From a virus, in IMG/VR virus record IMGVR_UViG_3300046006_000062, positions 1 to 29,577 of that record: a DNA stretch of 29,577 nt. One strand, written 5' to 3'. Made by a program: the position numbers and the translations under genes. The stretch's first letter is position 1; each line of letters starts with the position of its first letter. Under the pieces are notes generated by a model. That model saw only the letters and a program-made list of their open reading frames with translations. It was not told where the DNA came from and made no database searches. Positions 17,024 through 24,292 of this stretch are shown here, piece by piece.

Positions 17024-18132
17024 TAATCTTCTACACCAAACATAAAACCAAAAGGGGATGAGGCTATTTTAGACCAATTACCAGAACCAACTTGAGTAGG
17101 AGAAGAACGAGGACTTACATCGCCTAAACCTAATTGACCATTACTATTACGACCCCATGTCCATAAAGTTTTGTTTGTTTTAATGCCGCCCATTTGATAA
17201 CTAGCTGATACCTGAGACCACTCAGCACTTCCAAGTTGGGTAGGACTAGATCTGTTTGTGCCACTACCTGCACTTCCTAAACCTAAAGAACCAGCAGTAC
17301 CATTATAACCCCATACCCACAAAGTGTTATCTGTTTTAAGAGCAGCACGAAGACCAGTACCATTTGCTGAAACAAATGACCAATCAAGTAGTGCGCCTAT
17401 TTGAACAGGACTAGAAAAACCTATATAACTATTAGTGCCTAACTGACCTTGACCTTGAAAACCCCATGCAAAAAGCGCTCCATTTGTTCTTATTGCGTGT
17501 TCTCCATTATCACCAAGAGCTACGGAAGACCAAGAACCAGCAATCTGTACTGGAGACTTGATAGGAGCAGTAGCAGTTCCTTGACCAAGCTGTCCATTAC
17601 CGTTATTGCCCCAGATCCATAAAGAATTATCAGTTTTTATAGCAGCGCCCGCACGAGTACCGCCAGATACCTTTGCCCAAGTTAGTAATCCTCCAACTTG
17701 AGTAGGAGATGAGCGAGCGACCTCATCTCCTTGACCTAATTGACCTGTAGCATTTGGTCCCCATGTCCATAAAGATCCATCTGTTTTTACAGCTACACAA
17801 GCACCATTGTACATAGTAGCACTTACGCTAGACCAATCCATTAACGCTCCAACTTGAGTGGGGCTAGATCTTCGAACTCTATCATTTTGACCAAGCTGTC
17901 CCGCACCGTTATATCCCCATGTCCACAGAGTTCCATCTGCTTTAATAGCAGCAACACCATTACCAGCACAGCTTATAACAGTCCATTCCTCATTATCTAC
18001 TTGAACAGGAGAAGATCTATAAGTTCTGTTATTTGTACCTAATTGACCTTGATAATTATCACCCCAACTATACATAAATGGAATTTGTGCTGCGCCAATA
18101 GAAGCTAATAAACCTTGAAGAATACCAGTCAT
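17023..18132 (-). CDS. RCC1-repeat seven-bladed beta-propeller, possible receptor-binding protein (369 aa)
   Basis: Seven RCC1 repeats are visible, each with the pattern (L/Y)-x-x-WG-x-N-x-x-GQLG. The WG pairs lie at about residues 23, 72, 124, 174, 223, 274 and 327, a steady spacing of 49-53. Each is followed by RSSPTQV and a W-x-x-V-S strand. Seven blades make a closed ring. A short N-terminal segment (MTGILQGLLASIGAAQIP) could anchor it to the virion. The gene lies just downstream of fibre-type genes and a possible fibre chaperone, so a distal adhesin role is likely by context. The start ATG at 18132 is preceded by GGGAGAA encoded in the last codons of the upstream gene. Catalytic activity is not expected. 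Confidence 0.88.
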   Translation of the reverse strand: MTGILQGLLASIGAAQIPFMYSWGDNYQGQLGTNNRTYRSSPVQVDNEEWTVISCAGNGVAAIKADGTLWTWGYNGAGQLGQNDRVRRSSPTQVGALMDWSSVSATMYNGACVAVKTDGSLWTWGPNATGQLGQGDEVARSSPTQVGGLLTWAKVSGGTRAGAAIKTDNSLWIWGNNGNGQLGQGTATAPIKSPVQIAGSWSSVALGDNGEHAIRTNGALFAWGFQGQGQLGTNSYIGFSSPVQIGALLDWSFVSANGTGLRAALKTDNTLWVWGYNGTAGSLGLGSAGSGTNRSSPTQLGSAEWSQVSASYQMGGIKTNKTLWTWGRNSNGQLGLGDVSPRSSPTQVGSGNWSKIASSPFGFMFGVED

Positions 18133-18134
18133 TT

Positions 18135-18566
18135 TTATTCTCCCAATGCGTTAATATCTTCGTGCGTTACAGCAGAATTTATAGCATCTATGCGAGCTTC
18201 AAACAAAACACGAGCTGCGTCAACTGTGGCAGCGTTATATTGTGTTTCAGGATAGTTGTCTGTTTCTTTTGCAATTTCTGCATTAACTACAGATTTAAAT
18301 ACTTGTTTAACCATATTTCGCAACATATCTTTACGTTCATCTATTGTAATTTCACGTTTCCCCCAAACAATCTGTGCTGGGGTTACATCAAGATTAAAAT
18401 GATGCGTAGTTATTATTTCACGATTTGGGATTGTTTCTGGCATTAACTCAACCGCTTCACGCCAGCCAGGTTCATTGGCTATTTTTTCATCCGATGGCTT
18501 GTAATCCACAACGTTTAATATTTGACCGTCTTTTACCCGAATCCAAAAGCCCATTTTCGTAAGCAT
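18135..18566 (-). CDS. Possible tail-fibre assembly chaperone-like protein (143 aa)
   Basis: The N-terminal half is beta-rich (GFWIRVKDGQILNVVDYKP), then a segment VTPAQIVWGKREITIDERKD leads into a long helix. This V-x-W...T-x-x-E-R-K layout is common in small tail-fibre assembly proteins, but I cannot name a family with certainty. The ATG at 18566 has AAGGAG 7 nt upstream, inside the end of the sulfotransferase gene, giving an 80-nt out-of-frame overlap. It sits between fibre-type genes and the RCC1 propeller, the place where fibre chaperones are often found. Treat the role as a guess. Confidence 0.6.
   Translation of the reverse strand: MLTKMGFWIRVKDGQILNVVDYKPSDEKIANEPGWREAVELMPETIPNREIITTHHFNLDVTPAQIVWGKREITIDERKDMLRNMVKQVFKSVVNAEIAKETDNYPETQYNAATVDAARVLFEARIDAINSAVTHEDINALGE
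18138..18144 (-). promoter_or_regulatory. Ribosome binding site of the RCC1 gene, coded in the upstream 3' end
   Basis: GGGAGAA codes the final G-E of the 143-residue protein and lies about 5 nt before the ATG at 18132. Confidence 0.7.
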
Positions 18567-20301
18567 TGCGTAACTCCTTTTTCAAATTACTAAAGACTGA
18601 TACCCAGTCGTTATGATTTTTTTGACGAAACAGCTTAACACTGTCATACCACTCAGTACCATTTCCAGGTTTAGCCCACAAATAGTATGGCAAAATTGGA
18701 ACTACAATCCATGTAGGTATTCCCATTGCACCAGCTAAATGCGCTACTGATGTACATGAAGAAATTACAAGATCACAAGATGCAATAGATTTTTCCGTTG
18801 CATTCCAACTGGAAAGATCTGATTCTTTTACCCAAACTGGGCAATGTTCAGAACCCGCATCACGTTGAAGACTTATGTATTCAACATCTAACCCATCAAC
18901 TGCATTAAACATAAATTGAGGTGGGAATAAACGGTGTTGTTCGTGTTCAAACTGTGGATTTCCTTGCCAACGCAGACCAATCCTAATCTTGTTACTTTTT
19001 TCTACATCAGGACGAGGTACGTAAGATGAGCCATCAATATCTTTATATTGCCACTGTAGCGGTATAGATGCTGTCATAGATGGAACCCAAAAATCATGCA
19101 CAACACCAGACATAGCTTCATGTTGGATTACCATATCCACGCCTTCAGCTTTTCTAATCATTGTTGCTAGTGATCCTGAGCAAGCCACAATCACCTGATT
19201 ACCAAGCCGTTTTAACTCACGGGCAAAACGCAGTCCATGTATTTGATCACCAAGACCAGCTTCAAGATTTAAAAGAGCAGTGCCAGTTTGTATTCCATCC
19301 CAGATTGGTGTTGGTACTTTTGGTACTTCATTGCCAAATACTTTTTCAACTCGCCCACGATTAATTAACGTCATACCGTCAAGCAAATTGCCATTACGCA
19401 ATTCATACCAACCTTGATTAAAAGCAACACGATTATTTTTTGGTTCTTTAGTTACTAATTCTTGTAGAATTTTTTTGCTACCTTCAAAATCACCTATTAG
19501 GCTTAGTGCTAGTTGTTTACTTAGAGGATGAATTTCTTTATTTTGTAACGATTCATCTCTCCAAAAACATGGCTGTAAAAAATTTTGATACATATGTTCT
19601 AAAACATCTTTGCTATTTTGATTGTGTTGTTTTTTTAATTCTGGCTTGATGTCATGCAATCCTGGCAGCCGCCATACTTCTTCATCTCGTTCTTTTGGTG
19701 CAGTTTTATCTAAATGATTAAAATCGTACTCAAAAGACGGTAACTCAAGAAATTCTTCAATGTTACGCAATTGTTTTTGTGGATCTTTTATTAAGTCTTC
19801 ATATTCAATAAACAAAAAACAAGACTTGTCATAGTTATAGCCTGATTGCAATATTTGATAAGACTGTTTTAAATGATGGATAAATTCACTGTTGTATAAA
19901 AAATCTTCTAGATCGGTTGGTTTTGCAATCCTTACAAACGATGCTGCACAATCTTCTACATTTCTAACGGTAGCAATAATTTTAGGTTTGTAAGGTAACA
20001 ATTCTTTTAATACTCCAATCGTAGTAAATTCTGCCCAATTACGAGCTTTGTCAATTACAACAGGTTTATCAATGTGCTTATAACGAGCATCCATTATCCC
20101 GCACAATACTGCTTTAACTTGTTCAATTTCGGTAGATGCTTGCTCCGCAGTACTATTTTTCCATGCGTTAAATGTGTTAAACATCAACTCGCCAAGACCA
20201 CTAGTGGCACTAGCGTGTAATGCTGGATGTTGATTTAATAAAGCAGCAAGAACAGTACTACCTGATCTTGGAAGTCCCGCAAGAAAATAAAACTTTTTCA
20301 A
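18487..20301 (-). CDS. Sulfotransferase / GT9-like glycosyltransferase fusion (604 aa)
   Basis: Domain 1 (about residues 1-270) is a PAPS-type sulfotransferase: 5'-phosphosulfate loop GLPRSGST at 9-16, and R113 plus S121 (VRNVEDCAASF) with the canonical 8-residue spacing of the 3'-phosphate site. A short helical linker (VAFNQGWYELRNGNLLDGM), possibly TPR-like, follows. Domain 2 (about 320-590) is a GT-B domain resembling GT9 heptosyltransferases: EAGLGDQIHGLRF and the nucleotide-sugar motif SSCTSVAHLAGAMGIP with H521. I chose the TTG at 20301 (overlap TTGA with the upstream stop, AGGAG 10 nt upstream) because it gives the family N-terminus MKKFYFLAGLPRSG. A GTG at 20328 would add 9 residues. 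The product may sulfate and glycosylate a surface glycan or a virion protein. Confidence 0.85.
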   Translation of the reverse strand: MKKFYFLAGLPRSGSTVLAALLNQHPALHASATSGLGELMFNTFNAWKNSTAEQASTEIEQVKAVLCGIMDARYKHIDKPVVIDKARNWAEFTTIGVLKELLPYKPKIIATVRNVEDCAASFVRIAKPTDLEDFLYNSEFIHHLKQSYQILQSGYNYDKSCFLFIEYEDLIKDPQKQLRNIEEFLELPSFEYDFNHLDKTAPKERDEEVWRLPGLHDIKPELKKQHNQNSKDVLEHMYQNFLQPCFWRDESLQNKEIHPLSKQLALSLIGDFEGSKKILQELVTKEPKNNRVAFNQGWYELRNGNLLDGMTLINRGRVEKVFGNEVPKVPTPIWDGIQTGTALLNLEAGLGDQIHGLRFARELKRLGNQVIVACSGSLATMIRKAEGVDMVIQHEAMSGVVHDFWVPSMTASIPLQWQYKDIDGSSYVPRPDVEKSNKIRIGLRWQGNPQFEHEQHRLFPPQFMFNAVDGLDVEYISLQRDAGSEHCPVWVKESDLSSWNATEKSIASCDLVISSCTSVAHLAGAMGIPTWIVVPILPYYLWAKPGNGTEWYDSVKLFRQKNHNDWVSVFSNLKKELRNAYENGLLDSGKRRSNIKRCGLQAIG

Positions 20302-21218
20302 GTTAAACCTGCTCCTGAAATAATCCACTCAGTACTTGTTAATTTAACACACGTTGCTATGCCATTTGCAGCAAGGGTTCTGCTGCCTGTTGTGCCGTCA
20401 ACAGCTAAACGCATGGTATCGGTATTAATTGCGATCGTTACCACACCAGCAGCATTTTGATTTATAAATGTAATAGCTGTGCCAACTGGATAAGCAACTG
20501 AGGAGTTAGCTGGAATGGTAAAAGTTCGTGCTGTGGTATCAGCAGATGGGTGAAAAATTTGTTTACCAGAATCTGTAAGAACTAAAGTATAAGCAGTAGA
20601 TTGTGAATTTTGTGGAATATTGCGAAACCCAACTGCATCTGTGCCGTCTACAGTACAACTACTCAAAGTACCACTGGACGGTGTGCCAAGAACAGGAGTT
20701 ACTAAAGTAGGTGAATTACTTAGCACTACATTTGTAGAGCCTGTAGAAGAAGTCACGCCTGTACCACCAGAAGCGACTGGTAGGGCTGAACCCAAAGTCA
20801 AAGAACTGAGGTGCGTAATTGCATCTACTACGTTTGTGCCGTTATTAAATACAAACATTGACTTACCAGCAGCGACTGCAATTCCTGTACCTGATGTGTT
20901 CTTTACCGTAACGGCATCTGCTAGTCCGTTGTTAATAAGATACAGCTTCTCAATTTGGCAGCCTGAACCAAGGATTAAGTTCCTTGCCCCGCCAGAAGTA
21001 CCTGTAAGGTTTAGTCGTAGGTTACGAGCCGTTTGAGCCGCATTGCTATCCGTAAGGGTAACTGTAACGTCCGCACTAGAAAAGGCGACATCCGCAGATC
21101 CTGTGATTGCCTCGCTAATTGCAACAGAGAAGTTGTTGTTGGTCGTGGTTCCCCATGTACCTGTCTGGTCACCTGTACCAATCAGCTCTATTTTAAGATC
21201 ACTATATGACGATGCCAT
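20298..21218 (-). CDS. Tail-fibre / structural protein (306 aa)
   Basis: The N-terminus (SSYSDLKIELIGTGDQTGTW and then GTTTNNNFSVAISEAI) is a virion-attachment type found on many podovirus and myovirus fibre or baseplate proteins. The middle carries the common fibre segment LPVASGGTGVTSSTGSTNVV, followed by VLGTPSSGTLSS. The C-terminal 100 residues are beta-rich (ARTFTIPANSSVAYPVGTAI) and end in WIISGAGLT. Composition is dominated by Thr, Ser, Gly, Ala and Val, as expected for a trimeric beta fibre. Its stop overlaps the TTG start of the sulfotransferase. It may be the fibre that carries the downstream RCC1 adhesin, but that is inference. Confidence 0.8.
   Translation of the reverse strand: MASSYSDLKIELIGTGDQTGTWGTTTNNNFSVAISEAITGSADVAFSSADVTVTLTDSNAAQTARNLRLNLTGTSGGARNLILGSGCQIEKLYLINNGLADAVTVKNTSGTGIAVAAGKSMFVFNNGTNVVDAITHLSSLTLGSALPVASGGTGVTSSTGSTNVVLSNSPTLVTPVLGTPSSGTLSSCTVDGTDAVGFRNIPQNSQSTAYTLVLTDSGKQIFHPSADTTARTFTIPANSSVAYPVGTAITFINQNAAGVVTIAINTDTMRLAVDGTTGSRTLAANGIATCVKLTSTEWIISGAGLT
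20312..20316 (-). promoter_or_regulatory. Ribosome binding site that decides the TTG start at 20301
   Basis: AGGAG lies 10 nt before TTG, which overlaps the upstream TGA as TTGA. Together with the family N-terminus MKKFYFLAGLPRSG this favours TTG over the upstream GTG at 20328. Confidence 0.7.
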
Positions 21219-21247
21219 AATTTTTCCTTACCTAAATAATATCCGTT

Positions 21248-22189
21248 TTATGCTGCTATTTCAATCCAGTTCGGGGTTTGGCTAGTATCAATTTCTAACC
21301 AGAAAGATACCGTTCCAACCTGCCCTACTGACTGTACACCTGTAACACTTACATTTGGCGCACTTCCAACTACTGTTACTTGACCAGTTGAGCCTGTTGC
21401 CTGAAGCCCTGTTACTGGAACATTAATTACTAGGTCTACTGTTACGCTTCCTTGACCAACTGTGCCAACTACTCCTGTAACACTAACATCTGCATTACCT
21501 ATTACACCAACACTGCCAATTTGTCCTGTGCCTGAAACGCCTACTAATTCAACTGTATTAATAGTTACGCCACCAACTGATCCTGTTCCTCCAACACCCG
21601 TAACAGAAACTTGAATACCTTCTTGAACTGCTGCTTGACCTATTTGTCCCGTGCCACTAACACCTGTTAAATCTATTACACCTGTGCCTGTAACTTCAAC
21701 TCCGCCAATACTTCCTGTTGCTAGTAGTCCTGTTACTGGGACGTTTGCCGCTGCATTTACAGTTACACCGTTAATTGCTGCTGTACCTGATACTCCTGTA
21801 ACACTTACATCTACGTTTGTAATAATGGCTACTGAACCTATTGCTCCAGTTCCAGCTACTCCCGCACTACCTATACCCCAGCCAGTATCGCCCCAACCTA
21901 AATAACCCCAACCATCAAGGTAAATTTCTACGTTGTCTTGCTTTAACGCTTGACCTATTGCTCCCGTACCGCTAACACCTGTAAGGCTTAGAACCGAATC
22001 TCCTATAACTGTTACACCATTTACACTAGCTGTACCAGATACACCTGTAAGGCTTACACTAGCATTTTCAGCTACTACTGCTGTTCCTACAGCTCCAGTT
22101 CCTACAACCGAAGTACTTCCAAATCCCCAAGGCGGGTCACCCCATCCATCGAGACCAAAGCCTTCTAGAGAAACGGATACATCAGCCAC
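21248..22189 (-). CDS. VSGTG-repeat structural protein (313 aa)
   Basis: Nearly the whole protein is a degenerate repeat of about 19-22 residues with core SVTGVSGTGxIGxVxV; roughly eleven copies can be followed by eye. Alternating hydrophobics and Gly/Thr turns suggest a beta-solenoid or stacked beta-hairpins. Two Trp-Gly inserts (DGWGDPPWGFGS near the start and DGWGYLGWGDTGWGIGS near residue 80) break the pattern. The C-terminus ends in SFWLEIDTSQTPNWIEIAA. The start is GTG at 22189 with only a weak purine run upstream. The repeat also occurs in the 122-residue protein at 10967-11335. It is likely a virion surface or tail component. Confidence 0.75.
   Translation of the reverse strand: MADVSVSLEGFGLDGWGDPPWGFGSTSVVGTGAVGTAVVAENASVSLTGVSGTASVNGVTVIGDSVLSLTGVSGTGAIGQALKQDNVEIYLDGWGYLGWGDTGWGIGSAGVAGTGAIGSVAIITNVDVSVTGVSGTAAINGVTVNAAANVPVTGLLATGSIGGVEVTGTGVIDLTGVSGTGQIGQAAVQEGIQVSVTGVGGTGSVGGVTINTVELVGVSGTGQIGSVGVIGNADVSVTGVVGTVGQGSVTVDLVINVPVTGLQATGSTGQVTVVGSAPNVSVTGVQSVGQVGTVSFWLEIDTSQTPNWIEIAA
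21300..22170 (-). repeat. Degenerate tandem coding repeat (VSGTG units)
   Basis: Within the 313-residue gene the plus strand shows recurring blocks such as cctgtaacactaacatc and cctgttactgga at intervals of about 57-66 bases. They code for the SVTGVSGTG units. Copies are diverged at third positions, so this is an old protein-level repeat rather than a recent slippage expansion. Confidence 0.7.
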
Positions 22190-22201
22190 ACCGCATTAAC
22201 C

Positions 22202-22639
22202 TTAAGCGATGCGAATAATTGCACCAGTCGCAGTAGCCGCTGGGAACACAATCGTAAACGTACCTGCTGTAGAAGACTTAGAACCACCAAAGTCTAAAAT
22301 AGCTACGGCTGGATTACCTGTTGCAGTATCGTTATATATCATGGCGCCAAATGCTGTAATGGTCGCAGTGGTAAACGATAGGTCCGCAAAGTCGGTAAGC
22401 GCTGTAGTTCCAGAAGAAGTTGGAGTAACTTTACTTAGAGTTCCGCCACCCGCAGTATATGAACCAGAAGCCGCTACTTCGTTAGTTGTTGTATAAGCTG
22501 TGGTAGCCGCAGTAAACGAAGCTGAGTTGTTATACAAAGCTAGTTTAAACGTGTTACCTGAGACAGCCGTAAAGTTATGCACAGCCTGTAAGATTTGAAC
22601 CTTAAAAGATGTTGGCATGAAGTTACCTGTAAAAGCCAT
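22202..22639 (-). CDS. Small phage structural protein (145 aa)
   Basis: It begins MAFTGNFMPTSFKVQILQAV and continues with FKLALYNNSASFTAATTAYT, a pattern I recall from abundant small virion-associated proteins of environmental phages. It is beta-rich and Ala/Thr-rich, and ends in hydrophobic strands (GTFTIVFPAATATGAIIRIA). A good ribosome site (AAGGAGAA) precedes the ATG. No signal peptide or enzyme motif is present. Likely a tail or decoration component. Confidence 0.7.
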   Translation of the reverse strand: MAFTGNFMPTSFKVQILQAVHNFTAVSGNTFKLALYNNSASFTAATTAYTTTNEVAASGSYTAGGGTLSKVTPTSSGTTALTDFADLSFTTATITAFGAMIYNDTATGNPAVAILDFGGSKSSTAGTFTIVFPAATATGAIIRIA

Positions 22640-22640
22640 T

Positions 22641-22928
22641 TTAAATTCTCCTTAATAAATTAGCAGCCTCAACTTCACCGCCTTGTACACAAACTTGAAT
22701 GCAACTAGCCCTTTCGGACTGTGCTGCACGACTCAAATATTCAGAGATTGTACGCTCTAATGCTTCTCTGAAATACTTTGCTTGCTCTCGAATTTCGGGT
22801 GGGGCAGTTTCTGATACCCCAATGATCCTATTTACGCAGAGTTCTGTCAATTCTTCAAGCGGTAAACCGCCATAATTACTTGTTTTTACGAGAGGGCTGA
22901 TAATATCGCCAGTTTTAATTTCAAACAT
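22641..22928 (-). CDS. Small helical hypothetical protein (95 aa)
   Basis: I do not recognise this protein. It is mostly helical (LPLEELTELCVNRIIGVSE, then IREQAKYFREALERTISEYL), with four cysteines including SCIQVCVQGG near the C-terminus. The ATG is preceded by AAGAGGACA, which also codes the last residues (KRT) of the upstream DUF115-like protein. Its position in the structural operon suggests a small assembly or virion-associated factor. Confidence 0.6.
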   Translation of the reverse strand: MFEIKTGDIISPLVKTSNYGGLPLEELTELCVNRIIGVSETAPPEIREQAKYFREALERTISEYLSRAAQSERASCIQVCVQGGEVEAANLLRRI

Positions 22929-23636
22929 TTATGTCCTCTTTGCTTCTGGTGGGTTGTACTCCACCTCGTCTTTTACCGTATCTTTAACTTCTGAGTACTT
23001 TTTAGCCACAAATCGCTCGTTTTCTAGCCCTACGACCAACGGATCCTTAAGACGATGATAGCCGTACAGCTTACTAATAGTCGGCTCGCTGGTGTCTAAC
23101 AGGCATGATCCTTGAGCTATACCAACCTTAATACCCCGTTCCATTGCCTTTGCCAGTAAAAACTCGCAACACGCCCTACCTGCCTCAGCAAAGTGGACTA
23201 CGTTTTTGTAAGAAAAATCAATCCCATACAGGTGGATTTGCCCTACTTTGGCAGCAATTGCATAACCAATAGCAAAGGCTACGGTGTTGTTAAAGTATCC
23301 CGTCCCGCAAGCATTCATTACTTCATCTAGGGGAAACTCTACTAATCCAGGACAACGGGGGTCTAGTTCACAGGTATAGATTGGTCCTGTGTGCTTCTCT
23401 AGTACCGACCGCATAAGTCCAGTTTGAGTGCCTGCATCATCACTGTCTAGGAATCGGCTGGCTGGATCTAGCATAAAGACTCGGTCGTGGTAAATGACCC
23501 CTGCCATAGCGTTAATTGCCCATACTTCATCAATTGGCTGAGAATGGGTCTTGGCTAGGATAAACTGACTATGGGATTTGCCCATTGCCACAATAGCAAT
23601 GCTTTTACCTGATAAGTTTGGAACTTTATTAATCAT
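22929..23636 (-). CDS. DUF115/MAF-like Rossmann protein (235 aa)
   Basis: It has a Rossmann-type start (KSIAIVAMGKSHSQFI) and then IDEVWAINAM, followed by FNNTVAFAIGYAIAAKVGQI and HLYGIDFSY. This pattern (GG/NNTV...A...G...I-x-L-x-G-x-D) matches the DUF115 family, which includes the motility accessory factor and sugar-related transferases. Phages often carry such genes near their tail modules, presumably to alter glycans or tail proteins. The C-terminal 40 residues are charged and extended. It joins the upstream adaptor-like gene by ATGA. Enzyme activity is not proven. Confidence 0.65.
   Translation of the reverse strand: MINKVPNLSGKSIAIVAMGKSHSQFILAKTHSQPIDEVWAINAMAGVIYHDRVFMLDPASRFLDSDDAGTQTGLMRSVLEKHTGPIYTCELDPRCPGLVEFPLDEVMNACGTGYFNNTVAFAIGYAIAAKVGQIHLYGIDFSYKNVVHFAEAGRACCEFLLAKAMERGIKVGIAQGSCLLDTSEPTISKLYGYHRLKDPLVVGLENERFVAKKYSEVKDTVKDEVEYNPPEAKRT
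22932..22940 (-). promoter_or_regulatory. Ribosome binding site inside the KRT end (22928 start)
   Basis: AAGAGGACA codes the final K-R-T of the DUF115-like protein and lies just before the start of the 95-residue gene. Confidence 0.6.
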
Positions 23637-24292
23637 CTGACTTGGTACTTTACTTGTCCATTTCTATAGGAGTCTTGACCATCTTTTGCATCACCTAATT
23701 GTTTAAGTTCTGTCATGGCTCTAACATAACGTTCTTTGTATAAAGTAACCGCATCGGCATCGGATTTCATAAAATTAGCCGCTTCTATTAAAGCACCATA
23801 TAAGAGCACTGAATCAAAATTATTTCCCAGCCAAGACGTCCCAGCCGTCACAATTGAAGGTGGATAGTAGAAATAATGAAGCTCTGTAGCATAACTAGCG
23901 TTTGGGGTAGGTCCAAGAATAAAGGTGTTATCGTTAAATACAGCGTAATACTGAGGTTCTCCAAAGAACGCAGCGTCTGTACTTGGGAATGACTCACGGA
24001 TAAAGCTAACATCTTTATTTAGTAAGTATTTATACTCATTTACCGCATTAATCACCGCAAAACTAAAGGTAGCTAACCAATCTGTGGGGGTTGCTACGTA
24101 CTTATTGCCACTAGTCATATTACCTGTAACGTTTTGGCGAAACGCAGGTAGCTGTACGGTATTAAAAACACTTTGCTCGGCAAGCTGTACAAACCTAGCA
24201 ATCTGCTCGGCAGACGTAAACGACCCTACTGTCGCTGGGAAGTCATTCTCAGCAAAGCCTTTAATAGCGGACGTTAACTGCGTGTAATTCAT
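23633..24292 (-). CDS. Phage adaptor protein, SU10-type (219 aa)
   Basis: This is likely a head-tail adaptor or connector protein. It has the layout of the SU10-like adaptor family: N-terminal helices with IARFVQLAEQSVFNTVQLPA, then a beta segment (KYVATPTDWLATFSFAV) and a late helical part (LLYGALIEAANFMKSDADAV, LYKERYVRAMTELKQLGDA). The segment FGEPQYYAVFNDNTFILGPT resembles the beta domain of gp4/gp11-type connectors. It joins the upstream basic protein by ATGA, with GGGAAGA upstream. The assignment is from pattern recall, not a search. Confidence 0.75.
   Translation of the reverse strand: MNYTQLTSAIKGFAENDFPATVGSFTSAEQIARFVQLAEQSVFNTVQLPAFRQNVTGNMTSGNKYVATPTDWLATFSFAVINAVNEYKYLLNKDVSFIRESFPSTDAAFFGEPQYYAVFNDNTFILGPTPNASYATELHYFYYPPSIVTAGTSWLGNNFDSVLLYGALIEAANFMKSDADAVTLYKERYVRAMTELKQLGDAKDGQDSYRNGQVKYQVR

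Noticed and set aside
17023-18132. Possible diversity-generating retroelement target in the RCC1 gene
   Set aside because: I see no reverse transcriptase gene or template repeat in the window, and no cluster of adenine-rich variable codons that stands out. It could lie outside the window.
20620-21036. Plus-strand 138-residue open frame over the fibre gene
   Set aside because: It is rich in Val/Pro/Thr because it mirrors a Gly/Thr-rich gene on the other strand. No start context and no recognisable domain.
21300-22170. Possible CRISPR array or DNA-level tandem repeat
   Set aside because: The spaced repeats are in frame, diverged at third positions and code a repeat protein. There are no unique spacers of constant length and no cas genes.
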